DNA of 64,000 nt from Chloranthus sessilifolius (Eukaryota; Streptophyta; Magnoliopsida; Chloranthales; Chloranthaceae). Positions 1 to 10,871 of the stretch are shown piece by piece. The DNA lies in contig CM037598.1 of NCBI GenBank assembly GCA_021018995.1, positions 75,906,671 through 75,970,670 of the forward strand. Reading direction: 5' to 3'. Every line of letters starts with the position of its first letter. Position 1 is the stretch's first letter. The notes under the pieces are model-generated. The model was not told the origin of the DNA and ran no database searches. It saw only the letters and a program-made list of their open reading frames with translations. The position numbers were made by a program, and so were the translations under genes.

Positions 1-3000
1 TGGGCGTGAATCTCGGTGTCGCGTTCCCACGTTGCTTCCTCTCTAGAGTGATTTTTCCATTGGACTAACACCAAAGGAATCCGTTTTGTGTGCAACACTT
101 GCTCGGTTTGGTCTAAAATTTGCACTGGTTCTTTAATGACCGTCAGATCCCTATAGACTTCCACAGGTGGTGCATCGAGGATATGAGTTGGGTCTCGCAT
201 GTATTTCCGCAACATTGAAACGTGAAATACGTTGTGCACTCTATCAAGTTGCGGGGCTAATCTCCCCAATAACCTCGAATGGTCCAATAAAGTGAGGACT
301 CAACTTTTTGCACTTTCCAAAGCGCATCACACCCTTCATTGGGGATATCTTTACAAACACGTGATCTCCCACTTGAAAGTCCATGCTTGAGCGTTTAATA
401 TCTGCGTATCTCTTCTGGCGACTTTGCACCGTCCTGATTCTTTCTCGTATAATACGGACGGTCTCAACATTTTTCTTGATGACTTCCGATCCCAACACAA
501 TTCTGTCACCCGTTTCCTCCCAATCGATCGGAGACCTGCATCTCCGTCCATATAGAGCCTCATAAGGAGCCATCCCAATGCTCTGCTGAAAGCTATTGTT
601 ATACGCAAATTTTATCATCGGTAGGTGCTGATCCCATGATCCCTGAAAATCAATCATGCATGCACGCAATATATCTTTAATAATCTGATTGACTCTTTCT
701 GTCTGACCATCGGTCTGTGGATGAAATGAGGAACTAATGTCCAATCTCGTGCCCATACCTTCTTGGAATCTTTGCCAGAATACTGATGTGTAAATGGATC
801 ACGATCGGACACAATGTTCATAGGAATACCGTGGAGTCACACAATTTCTTTCATATATAACTTCACCAACCTGCTTGCGGTGTATGTCGTATTGTAGGGT
901 AGGAAATGAGCCGACTTTGTCAATCGATCCACTACCACCCATATTGCATTGTGACATCTCATCATCCTTGGTAATCCCACAATGAAGTCCATAGAAATGG
1001 ACTCCCACTTCCACTCCGGTATTGATGGAGGTTGTAATAGACCTGCTGGGTGTCTATGATCCACCTTTACTTGTTGACACACCAGACACTTTGACACATA
1101 TTTCGCGATATCTTTCTTCAATCCTCTCTACCAATAACACTTCCGCAAATCCTGGTACATCTTAGTACCACTCGGATGAATGACATACTTGGACTTATGA
1201 GCTTCGTCCAATATGGTCTGCCTCAGCTCGGCATCCACAGGTATGCATAAGCGGCCACGAAATAGTAATGATCCATCTTCTTTGACAGAAAAATATCCCC
1301 TTTCATCTACAGTCACCTTTTGACGTATCCTCACCAGCCCTGGGTCTTTCATCTAGAGTTCATAAATGCGATAAAAAATAGTTGGTCTAATCGTGAGATT
1401 TGCCAACAGTACCCCGGTATCCTTGACTTTAATGTTCTTATCATACAACGAAATGTCTTCCAATAATTTCCATCGTCGAAGTCCCGCAATGAGACTAGCC
1501 AACTGAGCTGTATTCTTCCTACTCAACACGTCAGCCACGATGTTAGCTTTACCTGGGTGATATTATATAGTGCAGTCATAGTCCTTGAGAAACTCAATCC
1601 ACCGCCGTTGCCTCATATTCAATTCTTTCTGCGTAAACAAATACTTGAGGCATTTGTGGTTCGTGAAGATCTCAAAGGTCTCACCATACAGGTAATGCCT
1701 CCAAATCTTGAGCGCAAATATCACTGCGGCTAACTCTAGATCGTGCGTCGGGTTGTTCTTCTCGTGCTCTTTCAACTGTCTTGACTCATAGGCTATGACC
1801 TTACTGCTTTGATTCAATACACAGCCCAAACCACCATATGATGCATCACTGTAAACAACAAATCCCCCACTGCCTGACGGAATAGCCAAAACTGGAGCAG
1901 AGGTAAGCTATTTCTTGAGTTCTTGAAAGCTCTCTTCACATTCCTTGGTCCACTCAAATTTTGTGTTCTTCCTTGTAAGTTGGGTGAGTGGTCCTGAAAT
2001 CTTGGAGAAGCCTTCCACAAAGCGTCGGTAATACCCAGCTAGACTGAGGAAACTACGCATCTCCGTCACGGTCTTGGGTTGTTCCCAATTTAACATTGCC
2101 TCAATCTTTGTCGGATCAACAGTCACACCTTCTTGTGATACTACGTGACCGAGAAAACTCACTTGTTCTAGCCAGAATTCACATTTGCTGAGTTTGACAT
2201 ATAGCTGGTGTTCACGGAGGGTCTGTAAGACAATGCACAAATGATGTTCTTATTCTTCTCTGGTCTTTGAATAAATAAGAATGTTGTCCACAAACACCAC
2301 TACGCATGAATCAAGGTGTTGTTTAAAGACCCGATTCATGAGGTCCATAAACGAGGCTGGTGCATTCGTCAAGCCGAAAGGCATCATCACTAAGAATTCG
2401 TAATGCCCATATCTAGTCCTGAATGCTGTCTTCTGCATATCTTCGGCCTTCACCTTTAGTTGATGATACTCGGATCTCAAGTAGATCTTTGTAAAGAACT
2501 TTGCCCCTTGCAATTGGTTGAATAGATCGTCGATCCTGGGCAAAGGGTACTTGTTCTTGATCGTGGGCTTGTTCAACTGACGGTAGTTAATGCAAAGTCT
2601 CATCGACCTGTCTTTCTTCTTAACGAATAAGACCGGTGCTCCCCAACGGGACACACTTGGCCTTACAAAGCCCTTATCTAACAGTTCTTGTAATTGCTCC
2701 TTCAACTCCTTTAGTTCAGCTGGAGCCATTTGGTATGGAGCTTTGGAAACTGGTTCAGTGCCTGGAGCTAAGTCAATAGCAAATTTGATCTCTCGATCAG
2801 GTGGCAAGCCTGGTAACTCATCGGGAAATGCGTCCTCAAACTCACAGGCAATTGGGATATCAAAAATAATGTTCTTTACTTCTTTTTTCTCTTGCAGGAA
2901 TGCTAGGTATCCCTTGCATCCATTCTTCATCATCTGCTCAGCTCGTACTGCGAAGATGATCGGCGTTACCTTCCCTTTCTCGCCAATGAGCCGAAAAGAT

Positions 3001-3348
3001 TTTTGTCTGGGTGGACAGAAAGTGACTACTTTCCATAGACAATCTATGCTGACATGATATGCACATAGCTAATTCATGCCAAGTAGTACATCAAGTCCTT
3101 GCATGTTCAACAAGATAAGATCCGTGATTGATCCTCCACTTGCACGATGACTGATCGGCAACATGTGTCTGCAGTCACAGTACTTCCCGTAGGAACGAAA
3201 ACATCCAAAATAAAATCCAACTCATCGGAAACAATCTTTAATTTTCCCGTGAATTCTGGAGTTATATACGAGTGGGTAGACCCTGGGTCTATCAAAACTC
3301 CTGCAACACAACAATCGCCGTCGTTTTCTCGGTAAAGCTGAAGCGTAC
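1..3348 (-). pseudogene. pol: Tekay pol: protease, RT, RNase H, integrase, chromodomain (broken)
   Basis: In minus-strand order: protease with active site LIDPGSTHSY (about 3260-3300), RT (about 2250-2800), RNase H with VYSDAS (about 1600-1860), integrase zinc-binding and catalytic core (about 250-1350), and a chromodomain-like segment containing LVLVQWKNHSREEATWERD near 1-110. Positions 837-2933 are one frame with stops at 2250, 1908, 1563, 1353, 1128 and 837; frameshifts lie near 760-837 and near 255. Catalytic residues are damaged: RT motif A reads KIYLRS instead of KIDLRS, the FVDD box reads FVDN, and the RNase H TDHK box reads TNHK. It cannot be active. Confidence 0.92.
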
Positions 3349-3490
3349 CTATATATCATTTAATATATACACTATGTTCAGATATGCATGTCATGACCAC
3401 ACAAAAATGTACCTAGAAGTTTTTCTATCAATGCACTTTCTTCATCTAGAAGACAAATAAATAAGTTCAAACATAACAAGAAGGTTATAC
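3349..3490 (-). other. Putative 142-bp GT-AG intron between gag and protease
   Basis: On the minus strand the gag frame reaches a GTATAA donor after AATCCAAG, and a pyrimidine-poor stretch ends in ATATATAG. Removing 3349-3490 joins the frame as IQ-G-TLQLY, which matches the usual gag-to-protease linker of this clade (QGT followed by a hydrophobic run and then the protease). Left in place, the gag frame runs into a stop at 3378-3380. Element E has the same arrangement at 58557-58706. Splicing itself is not proven. Confidence 0.7.
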
Positions 3491-4785
3491 CTTGGATTAC
3501 ATCGTTGCTTGTCCGGGCGTCTTCTGCTGTCACAGCAAAGGCACGACCTTGAGCCACAGGTCTCGTGGAATGTGTAGGTCTCGATGTGGTAGCAGTTGAG
3601 ACGGTGCCCTCCTTTCTCATCTCGGGGCAGTCTCGTATCATATGGCCTACTTTTTCACATTTAAAACATCCGCCTGTGTCTCGTCTACAGTTTGAAGTTT
3701 TATGCGGTTTGCCGCAACATGCACATTTTAGTTGTGGACTCGTAGATGCTGCTCTAGAAGGTCCTTGTGTGACAGATGCCCCAGACGTCTGAGTCTGAGT
3801 AGGGCCCACTCTGTGGAACGGTCTCATAGAAGTGAAAGTATTTGACCTCGGGTAATTTGCATAGGCTAGTCTTGAAACTGGAGTAGGTGTTGACAACCTC
3901 GACTTTTTATTCCCAGAGTCATAGTCACCACCGCCCCTGACTTGGCTTGTTCTTCCACTCACATCTTTTATTGATGTCCCTCTCAGCAACGATGGCCTTT
4001 CCCATCACATCGACATATGCTTCCAATTCAAATATGGACACCCTCTCCTGTATATTCGATCTCAGGCCTTCTTGGAATCTGCTGGCCTTCATTTCTTAAA
4101 TAGCTACCAATTCCGGTGCAAATCTTGATAACCTCACAAACTCGTTGCCATACTCCCGTACGGTCATGCTCCCCTGTACAAGATTCGTAAAGTCCTTCAA
4201 CTAATTTCGGACTTGCTTAGGAAAGTATTCCTTGTTAAATGTCATTACAAAGTCTGCCCACGTCCACGGGTTGTACGGACCCTCAGCTTCCCTTTTCCTT
4301 AACACCAACTTCCACCAAGCCTCAGCATCGCCTTCTAGTTGGAAAGAAGCCCAACCAACTTTCTCATGCTCAGGGCTTTGCAGTCTCTCCAACAATTTCT
4401 TCATCTGCTTCAACCACTTCTCCGCTTCAAGCGGATCAATCTGCCCGTGGAACACGGGAGGTCTCAATCTCCTGAAATCCACAAATGAGGATGGCAACAA
4501 AGCAGGAGGTGGTGGTGGTGGTGGTTGCTGCTGATGGCTGACGTTGCTTGCGGCTAAGAATGTCGTCTGCTTAGTCAGAAGTGTAGTCTGATGGGTCTAC
4601 TGTGCCATAGCAACGGCTATAGCCTCCATAGCCCTGGCCATCCTATCAGAAAACTCATCTATGTGACCTCTCTCCGCCTCAAGAGGTGGTCTCTGCTCTC
4701 CTCCGGAACCCAAAGGAATATCCTCCATACGCCTTTCACCTCTTTGGCGACTTCCCCTAGGTCTACCTCTTCCTCGTTGATCCAT
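3491..4785 (-). pseudogene. gag: Tekay gag (capsid and nucleocapsid), broken
   Basis: The start is taken at 4785 (MDQRGRGRPRG), the first Met after the primer site. The retrotransposon gag domain lies at about 4050-4480 (FRRLRPPVFHG, DAEAWWK, KEYFPKQVRN). The nucleocapsid part has a CCHC knuckle, CFKCEKVGHMIRDC, at about 3630-3680, with an incomplete second cysteine cluster just before it. Stops at about 4597 and 4201 and further frame breaks near 3990-4200 disrupt it. The stop after VAMAQ fits a CAG to TAG change. An N-terminal Arg/Gly-rich stretch and a proline run near 4505-4525 are visible. Confidence 0.88.
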
Positions 4786-4894
4786 TGGAATCTGTTACAA
4801 TGAAATAAAAGTCTCATTAACAAACAGTCCCTAGTATCCAATAAAATCTCAATCTCGAAATAGTTTAAGACTTGTCAGACGCCTCTAAGACCAT

Positions 4895-4906
4895 GCTCTG
4901 ATACCA
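4895..4906 (-). other. Primer binding site (initiator Met tRNA type)
   Basis: The minus strand reads TGGTATCAGAGC two bases after the LTR end ...GGCTGTCACA. This is the usual plant primer site complementary to the initiator methionine tRNA 3' end. It fixes the direction of the element and the inner edge of the LTR. Confidence 0.9.
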
Positions 4907-4908
4907 AC

Positions 4909-7343
4909 TGTGACAGCCCAGGTTTTGGCACCCCGAAGCCTGTGCCGTCAGTGGGCTGGCGCCAAGGCCGAGCCCTCGAACGAAGGACGTAACGTACAGT
5001 TGCACAGTGGAAAAAAAGTAGAACCATGTCCAATGAATCATCATAGCAAAAAAAAGAGAACTAGTACTATTCTTCAAAAGCTCAAAATAACGGTTCTAAT
5101 TTCATATGATTCCTTATGGAAAAAGAACCGACAAGAACCACCGGTAAGGGCCGTACCTTACTGAAACATGGTTCACCAAAGGAAGTATAATCATTTGTAA
5201 AATTTACATCCTTTACAACCAAAATTAAACCAACACATCCTGAATCCTAGGGCTAGACCTACTCTGACCTAGTACAAAGAAAGCAGCTCTCAGGGTGATT
5301 CTCCTTCAAGTCCTCCCCCGAAGCTAGCTCAGAAACCTCCCACTCAAAAATCCTAGTATCAACGTCTTCACCTGAACCTGTGACATATAGTCGAGGAATG
5401 AGCTTCATCTAAGCTCAGTAAGGAATAACTCATAGCATGCTTATTGAAACGGAAACATAAATCTTATGGCATAATGAAACAGAGTAATCGGGACATACGC
5501 ACAGTGTATGGTCATGGCATGAAACATAGGTACAAAGCTTGTTTGAAATTTTAAAAGAGATAGGTCCACATCTTCTTCCAACATAAGAAAAGAAAAACTT
5601 AAAGTGGTATGCTTAAAGTAATAGAATGAGGAGCTATAGCCTCAAGCCCCCCCGATGGAATACCCACCATCGTCGCTCATATGAACCATTTTCACATATA
5701 TCCAAGGTCCCACAAAGTTGGACGCTTGGCCGAACATAATTACTGTCATGTGGTAGGAGTCACAAAAATACATAGCACAAAGGTGTACGGATTAGCCGCC
5801 GTACCGGTCGGGTATTCACATAAAATCTTAAATCGAAGTGTGTACATATAGCTCATCGCCGTGTAAAGTGATAATTATAATTTAGATCAAAGGTCGGAAA
5901 AAAGTGTGAAGATACTTGCACAACATAATAGATTGAACCTCGAAAGATTCCACAACTCATGCATGAATCGAAAACGTATGGATTCACATGTCCTTACAAA
6001 TTAAATTCGTAACCACACATATATTCAATTCAAAGAAACATCACGTCATAACACACACATGTTAACGTAACAATGCACATGGTGTCAAGTGTTCCTTACC
6101 TCGAGATCTTAACCCGCACTAGCTCACACCGCCGTTTGGGTTAGCCCCCTCAACATACAATACTAAGTCACCTAAAATATAAGATCCAATGTTCACTCAT
6201 TAGAATAGTGCAAAATATGTTAGGATAACTCCCCTCAAAATCTCATAGTCAAAACTTACCAAAATTCTGAATCTGAGAATTTTGATCGATCGAATCCCAA
6301 TTTCGATCCATCGAAATCACGTTTCGATCGATCGAACTAAATTCGATCGGTCGAGCTCTCACGGAAGCCAAAAAATTAAACATAATTCAATCGAACGAAT
6401 CCCCTTTTGGTCAATCAAAAACTTATAATTCGATCGATCGAAAATATTTCGATCGGTCGAATCCTCCAAAAGTAATTTAGCTGTCACACAGTTCGATCGA
6501 AGGAAATTCTAATTCGTTCAGTCGAAAACTCTAATTCGATCGATCGAATATAATTTTGATCGATCGAGTTCTCACAGAGGGTTTTTCAATGTTTCGGTTT
6601 ATATACGTTTCGATCGATCGAGTGTGAGATTCGATCGATCGAACCCATTTCGTTTGATCGAATTTGACTTCGATCAAACGAATTTCCTCATACTTCTAAG
6701 TTTTCACATTTTAAGTCCATTTCGATCGATTGAACTCAATTTCGATCGGTCGAAATGAACAGATTTCACCCGTTTAAGGGTTTTCTCCCTCTACGTCAAG
6801 TTAACCTCGATATCTTACGCTCTCGTGATCTAAATTTATGTAAAACCAGTTAACGACATAATTTCAAGATCTCGACCAAATTTTCATACCTCGATTTCCT
6901 TCGAATCTCTACTCCTTGCCTTTAGATCTGACTCGGGTTCACCAAAAGAACAGCGGCTCGTTCGTTGCTCTAAATACGTAACCACAAGCTTCGAGAACGG
7001 ATTGTTCTCGCATGCAATAAATGTTTAAATCTCGAATCTCTCCCTCTTTCCTCTTAACTCCCTATGATCAGCAATTACTAAGGTGTTGAATGCAAGACCT
7101 AAATGAGGCATTTAATTCCTCCCTTATACTTGAGCTCTAGGCTTAGGCGTAAAATAGCTGCACTAACATTGGGTGTACGAGAGTGCATTAACCCTCAACC
7201 TAGCCTACAAAATTCAAATCCCATCCGTTGGATTTGATCTATAGACATTACATCGACTATCGATACCGTCCTCGACGTGCGGACCGTCGGGCACACGTAC
7301 CGATACATGCAGATCAAGGTTTGTAAATGTTTAGGACGTTACA
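4909..7343 (-). repeat. 5' LTR of the left Tekay element (2435 bp)
   Basis: In element sense it begins TGTAACGTCC (plus-strand right end 7343) and ends GGGCTGTCACA (left end 4909). The solo LTR at 27263-29771 has the same layout: TGTAATAGCC start, GGGCTGTCACA end, about 2.5 kb, and a central palindrome array. The right edge is inferred from that comparison; an alternative end four bases further right (TGTTTGTAACG) is possible. Confidence 0.8.
6270..6760. repeat. Array of TCGATCGATCGA-type palindromes inside the LTR
   Basis: About 16 copies of a palindromic word near TTCGATCGATCGAA, with single-base variants (GATCGGTCGA, GATCCATCGA, GATCAAACGA), occur every 20-40 bp on an unrelated background. 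The spacers do not repeat, so this is not a simple tandem satellite. Confidence 0.9.
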
Positions 7344-7559
7344 AACATAGTCTAAAAGATAACACTGATTGGATTCATCAAAATCATTGTCAATCTTTCT
7401 ATTCTCTTTCCGCTTGGTTTTGCAAGTCCTATCTCACCACTCATTCCTGTTTATAGAGACACTCTCACTCTAAGATCTTACCAATGATGGTGCATCCAAA
7501 GGCATGACCTATTGGTTGAATGGTCTAGATCAACACCATCTCATTTGATGGTGTTAAGC
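7344..7559. other. Unassigned spacer
   Basis: Unique-looking AT-rich sequence between the Tekay LTR and a MITE. No ORF or repeat structure was recognised. Confidence 0.5.
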
Positions 7560-7567
7560 ACCACAAC

Positions 7568-7996
7568 CAAGGAAGCATGGATACTCCATTTTTGGCAAAG
7601 TACCGGTATCGTCTCCGTATCGGATACCGATATTTGACGGATACAGCTGCATGCGTATCCTGGGTGTTTCCGTAAAAAAAAAAAAATTAAAAGAAGAAGA
7701 AATTAGATTGCAAGTTTGGAATTTAGGATTTTTCGGAAAAGAAATCGAAGAAGCCTACCTGGGAGCCTACTAACATGCAGCCTACCTATTTGAAATCAGT
7801 CTTTATGAGTTTTCTTTCGTTTCTTTTTTGTTTTCTTCTTCTTTTTCTTATATTTATTAACCTAAAAAATATATAAATATTATTTTAAAATATATGTATC
7901 CCTGACGTATTGTATCCTGATTTTTATATAATTGCCATATCGGCGTACTCGTATTGTGTCGTACACGTGTCCCGCACCCGTGTCCATGCTTCTTAG
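7568..7996. mobile_element. hAT-like MITE, 429 bp, TSD ACCACAAC/ACCACAAT
   Basis: Imperfect terminal inverted repeats (CAAGGAAGCATGGATAC on the left; the right end read inward is CTAAGAAGCATGGACAC) are flanked by 8-bp near-identical direct repeats at 7560-7567 and 7997-8004 (one mismatch). The 8-bp duplication points to the hAT superfamily. The ends are rich in the word CGATAC/GTATCGG (for example GTATCGGATACCGAT). There is no coding capacity. Confidence 0.7.
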
Positions 7997-8023
7997 ACCA
8001 CAATAAAAGAAATAGGGTAGGAA

Positions 8024-9290
8024 ATGAAGAACGTGCTGGTTCTTAGGGTTAGAGACTGGATTTGCTCCAAATGCCGCAACATGAACTTTCGAAGACGACC
8101 GATTTGTCACAGACATCGATGTGGAGAGGGTAGGGCAACTGGTATCACTGTCAAAGACAAAGGTACTCAGATTCCTAGAGTGGGGTCGATAGAGCTGGTT
8201 GTTCTAAATGGTCATCAGGCGAGAGATATTCGAGATGGATGGTCCATTGCTGGTAAAAGATTTCGTGATGTGTTGGGGTTTGTGCAGAAGGTTTTGGACT
8301 AGAGTAAGGAGGCCTCTCGATGTTTTGCGCCAGGGAGTTTCCTTTAGACAAGTTATCAATGGTGGGCCCCAGGTGACGTGCATGAGAGTGCTTCACGGTA
8401 ACCATGGCCTTCATCGTGATGAGGAAGGTCATCAAACTGAAGTGCTTTGCCTGTGCATCCCGAGGACCGTTAATGATGGGTTCCACCAATTGGATCCCTT
8501 TAATGGCTATCATTACTCATCCCTAGCTGCTAACCTACCTTATTTTTGGATTGTTCTGGATATAAAAAGGAGGACCCTCTTTCCTTTGCAAATTTTCAAA
8601 TGGTTACATGATAGATGGGGCTTTTGGGAGCACCCGTCCCTTTCTAAACTATCTGATACAAAATATCTCCCTGCTTTCAAAATAAGGTCGATTGATGATT
8701 GTCTGGTTGGCTGTGTTAGATCGAATGAGGAGGCGGTGAAGCTCTGTACACATTTCTGGGAAGGTGGGGTTTAGCTTAAGCTATTTGGACTGCCGCTGCA
8801 TGCTTGGACAGAGGAAGTCTTCCGAGGAATCAGAGGACATTGTGGCTCGCTCTTGTTGGTGGATCGGAGTACTAATGATTTGTGGGAAACTAGTTTTGTG
8901 TGGATTCTCGTTGATTTCGATAGCTGGGAGTCCATCCTGAGATTGTGCATCGCTTGCGTCGGCGGCAAGGACTACGGGGTCTTCATAGAAGTGGAGCTAT
9001 TGGAAAGGCACCTCCTCCCAAGGCATGCAGGGAACGAAGCAGAGGGGTGGCAGAGAGATGAGGAAGACGTACTCATTTGCTTCAGTAAAAAAGACTCGAC
9101 GTTCATCAATCCAGGTGGGGACGGGGTAGATCTCTGCAGTGGGCCTAGGCCCAGGATGGGGGGCGCGAGGTGGTATGCGACCACGGATGTATTCCCCCGA
9201 TGCGGGGATCAGATTTTTTACCAGGGCGGCATGGTGGCGGTGGAGCGGCGGTGGGGAGGAGTCTATGGATATACCACCATTGGTTGATCC
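8024..9290 (+). pseudogene. LINE ORF1-like (DUF4283-type), with a RanBP2-like zinc finger at its start
   Basis: Frame 8208-9287 has one stop (TAG 8772-8774, fitting TGG to TAG) and contains LKLFGLPLHAWTEEVF, the typical core of plant L1 ORF1 DUF4283 proteins, followed by a VDRST segment. Just upstream, in another frame (8024-8302), DWICSKCRNMNFRRRPIC resembles a RanBP2-type zinc finger (C-x2-C-x10-C), though the last cysteine pair is spaced irregularly. Whether the finger belongs to the LINE protein or is a chance neighbour is open. The following Gly/Arg-rich region (9100-10200) is probably the degraded ORF1 C-terminal half. Confidence 0.65.
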
Positions 9291-10405
9291 AATGGCCTCG
9301 ATCGCTGCTGGTACTGCCTCCTCTGCAACGGATACCCTTTTGAATTCCAAATCAATGGTAGATGTCCTGCTGAGTTGGAAAGGCACATGTATGAAGGAAA
9401 GGGATCAATTTAGGGAAGATCCAATGGCAGAGATGATAGGTGGCCCTTCTATGCCAGATGGCGAGAGCCTAAAGGCTTCAAGAAAAGTGAAGGGCATAAG
9501 AGGTTTGGAGGATGGAAAAGAAGCTATTTTTGAGTCGTGGTATTCAGGCTTCAATGTCGAGGTGGTATCTCTGCAGGTGTCTTGTGTTTTGACACGTGGC
9601 AGTGGATTTCAAAACCAGCCCACGGTGTTGAAGATATCTAGGTGGTTTTTGCAGGTTTTGTCCTCTAGTAAGGCGGGTAGTGGAGGATAGGTGGGTCTTG
9701 CTAACAATGCTTCACTCTATTGGGCCATTGATAATTTGAGTCGGGACTAGTTTAGGTTAAGCAATGGGAGACCCAAATTGTATCAATTTTGGAGGGGTCT
9801 CTGGTCCTCCTCTCTATGGTGTTTACCACGGTTCTCTAGACTAGGGAATGGGTATTCAGAAAGGCTGCTATTGCTTAATGGGCCATGGGATAGGAATGCC
9901 ATCTTAAGTCAAGCTCCTTCGAATCCGGGGAGGTATGTTTGGAGCCCTAGATTTCCAGGTTGGAAGAGACAACCTTGTCGGTTGAAGAGTCCGAGTCTTC
10001 AACCATGATCTATGGTGGGGCTCTGGCACTGTGCTCTCTTCGACAATTAGAGTCAGGGAGGTGGGTGGAATGCTCCTTCTCTACAAACAATGCTTCTGTG
10101 TCGGTGAATTCTGAGGAATCCATGCTTGATAGGGTGAGGGAAGACGGGGGAGGTTGCGAGAAGCCGGATGCCATTGCCCAATAAATCCAGTTTGGATGTG
10201 ACATTAGGATGCCTTTTATTGGGCCGGATGAGTCACTTCGAGAGCTTTTCGAGCCTATTTATATGAGACAGTCGAATTAGAGCAAATGGAAGAGGGGAGC
10301 ACGATCTCGTGAATTGGCTAGACTGGAGTGTGGCCTACTAGATGGGAAGGGAGCCTTGGGACGTTGAGCTTAAGGGTGTCTGGTCGGGCTAACTCTTGGT
10401 TCTTT
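9291..10405 (+). other. Degraded C-terminal ORF1 region and spacer of the LINE
   Basis: Short plus-strand frames (9139-9690, 9778-10008, 9960-10184) with low-complexity Gly/Ser/Trp-rich translations. They lie between the DUF4283-like core and the endonuclease, where plant LINEs carry the variable ORF1 tail. No individual motif was recognised. Confidence 0.4.
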
Positions 10406-10868
10406 ATGAAGCTATTTTCTTGAAATGTGCGAGGGATTTACAGTCGTAAGAAGAGAGTGGGAGTCATAAAGGTGATCGCTATGCATAACCCAACGGTTCT
10501 GACATTGCAGGAGACTAAATGGGGGTACTGCATTAGGGTTAAAGTGGAGTCGGTTCTTAGGGGAAACTGATGGGAGTGGATTGGGGTCGACTCTGTGGGC
10601 GCATCTGGAGGAATTTTGGTGGCATGGAATGTGATGTTGTTTTCTAGAGTGGACGAAGAAATTGGCTAGTTCTTGGCGTCGATGGTGCTTCAGAATAGGA
10701 ATAATGGTCTTCGTTGGTGTTTCTAAAGGGTGTACGGGCTGAACGACGAGGGGTGTAGAGATGACTATTGGTTCAAACTCTCTGAGGTTGCTCCTAGATG
10801 GGATGTTTTGATTTGTTTTGGGGGCCACTTCAATCCAATACTATTTCCTACCGAAAAACTAGGTGGTC
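10406..10868 (+). pseudogene. LINE apurinic-type endonuclease domain (truncated ORF2)
   Basis: One frame from ATG 10406 carries the ordered signatures of plant LINE endonucleases: an NVRG motif with TGG turned to TGA before it, LTLQETKWG (catalytic Glu), SVGASGGILVAWN, VYGLND, and GGHFNPI in place of GGDFN. At least four in-frame stops are present and the catalytic Asp is His. The domain ends at EKLGG, where the Athila LTR begins at 10872; reverse transcriptase is absent. This could be a truncation by that insertion or a deletion. Confidence 0.85.
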
Positions 10869-10871
10869 CGC

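Larger units (their letters stand above)
1..7343 (-). mobile_element. Tekay/Del-type Ty3/gypsy chromovirus, truncated by window edge
   Basis: The element runs right to left: LTR (4909-7343), primer site, gag with zinc knuckle, protease, RT, RNase H, integrase and the start of a chromodomain at the left edge. The integrase-to-chromodomain order and the wording of the integrase (e.g. CLVCQQVK, IPEWKWESISMDF) are typical of plant Tekay chromoviruses. The 3' LTR (element sense) lies beyond position 1, so the target duplication cannot be checked. The reading frames carry many stops and a few frameshifts, so this is a dead copy. Family assignment is from recognised protein signatures, not a search. 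Confidence 0.93.

Noticed and set aside
2590-3057. Plus-strand 155-codon open frame
   Set aside because: It is the antisense shadow of the Tekay RT/protease region on the minus strand.
8272-8281. TGTTGGGGTT as a possible Athila LTR start
   Set aside because: It lies within LINE-like coding sequence. The LTR start at 10872 fits both the end of LINE similarity and the TGTT...AACA ends.
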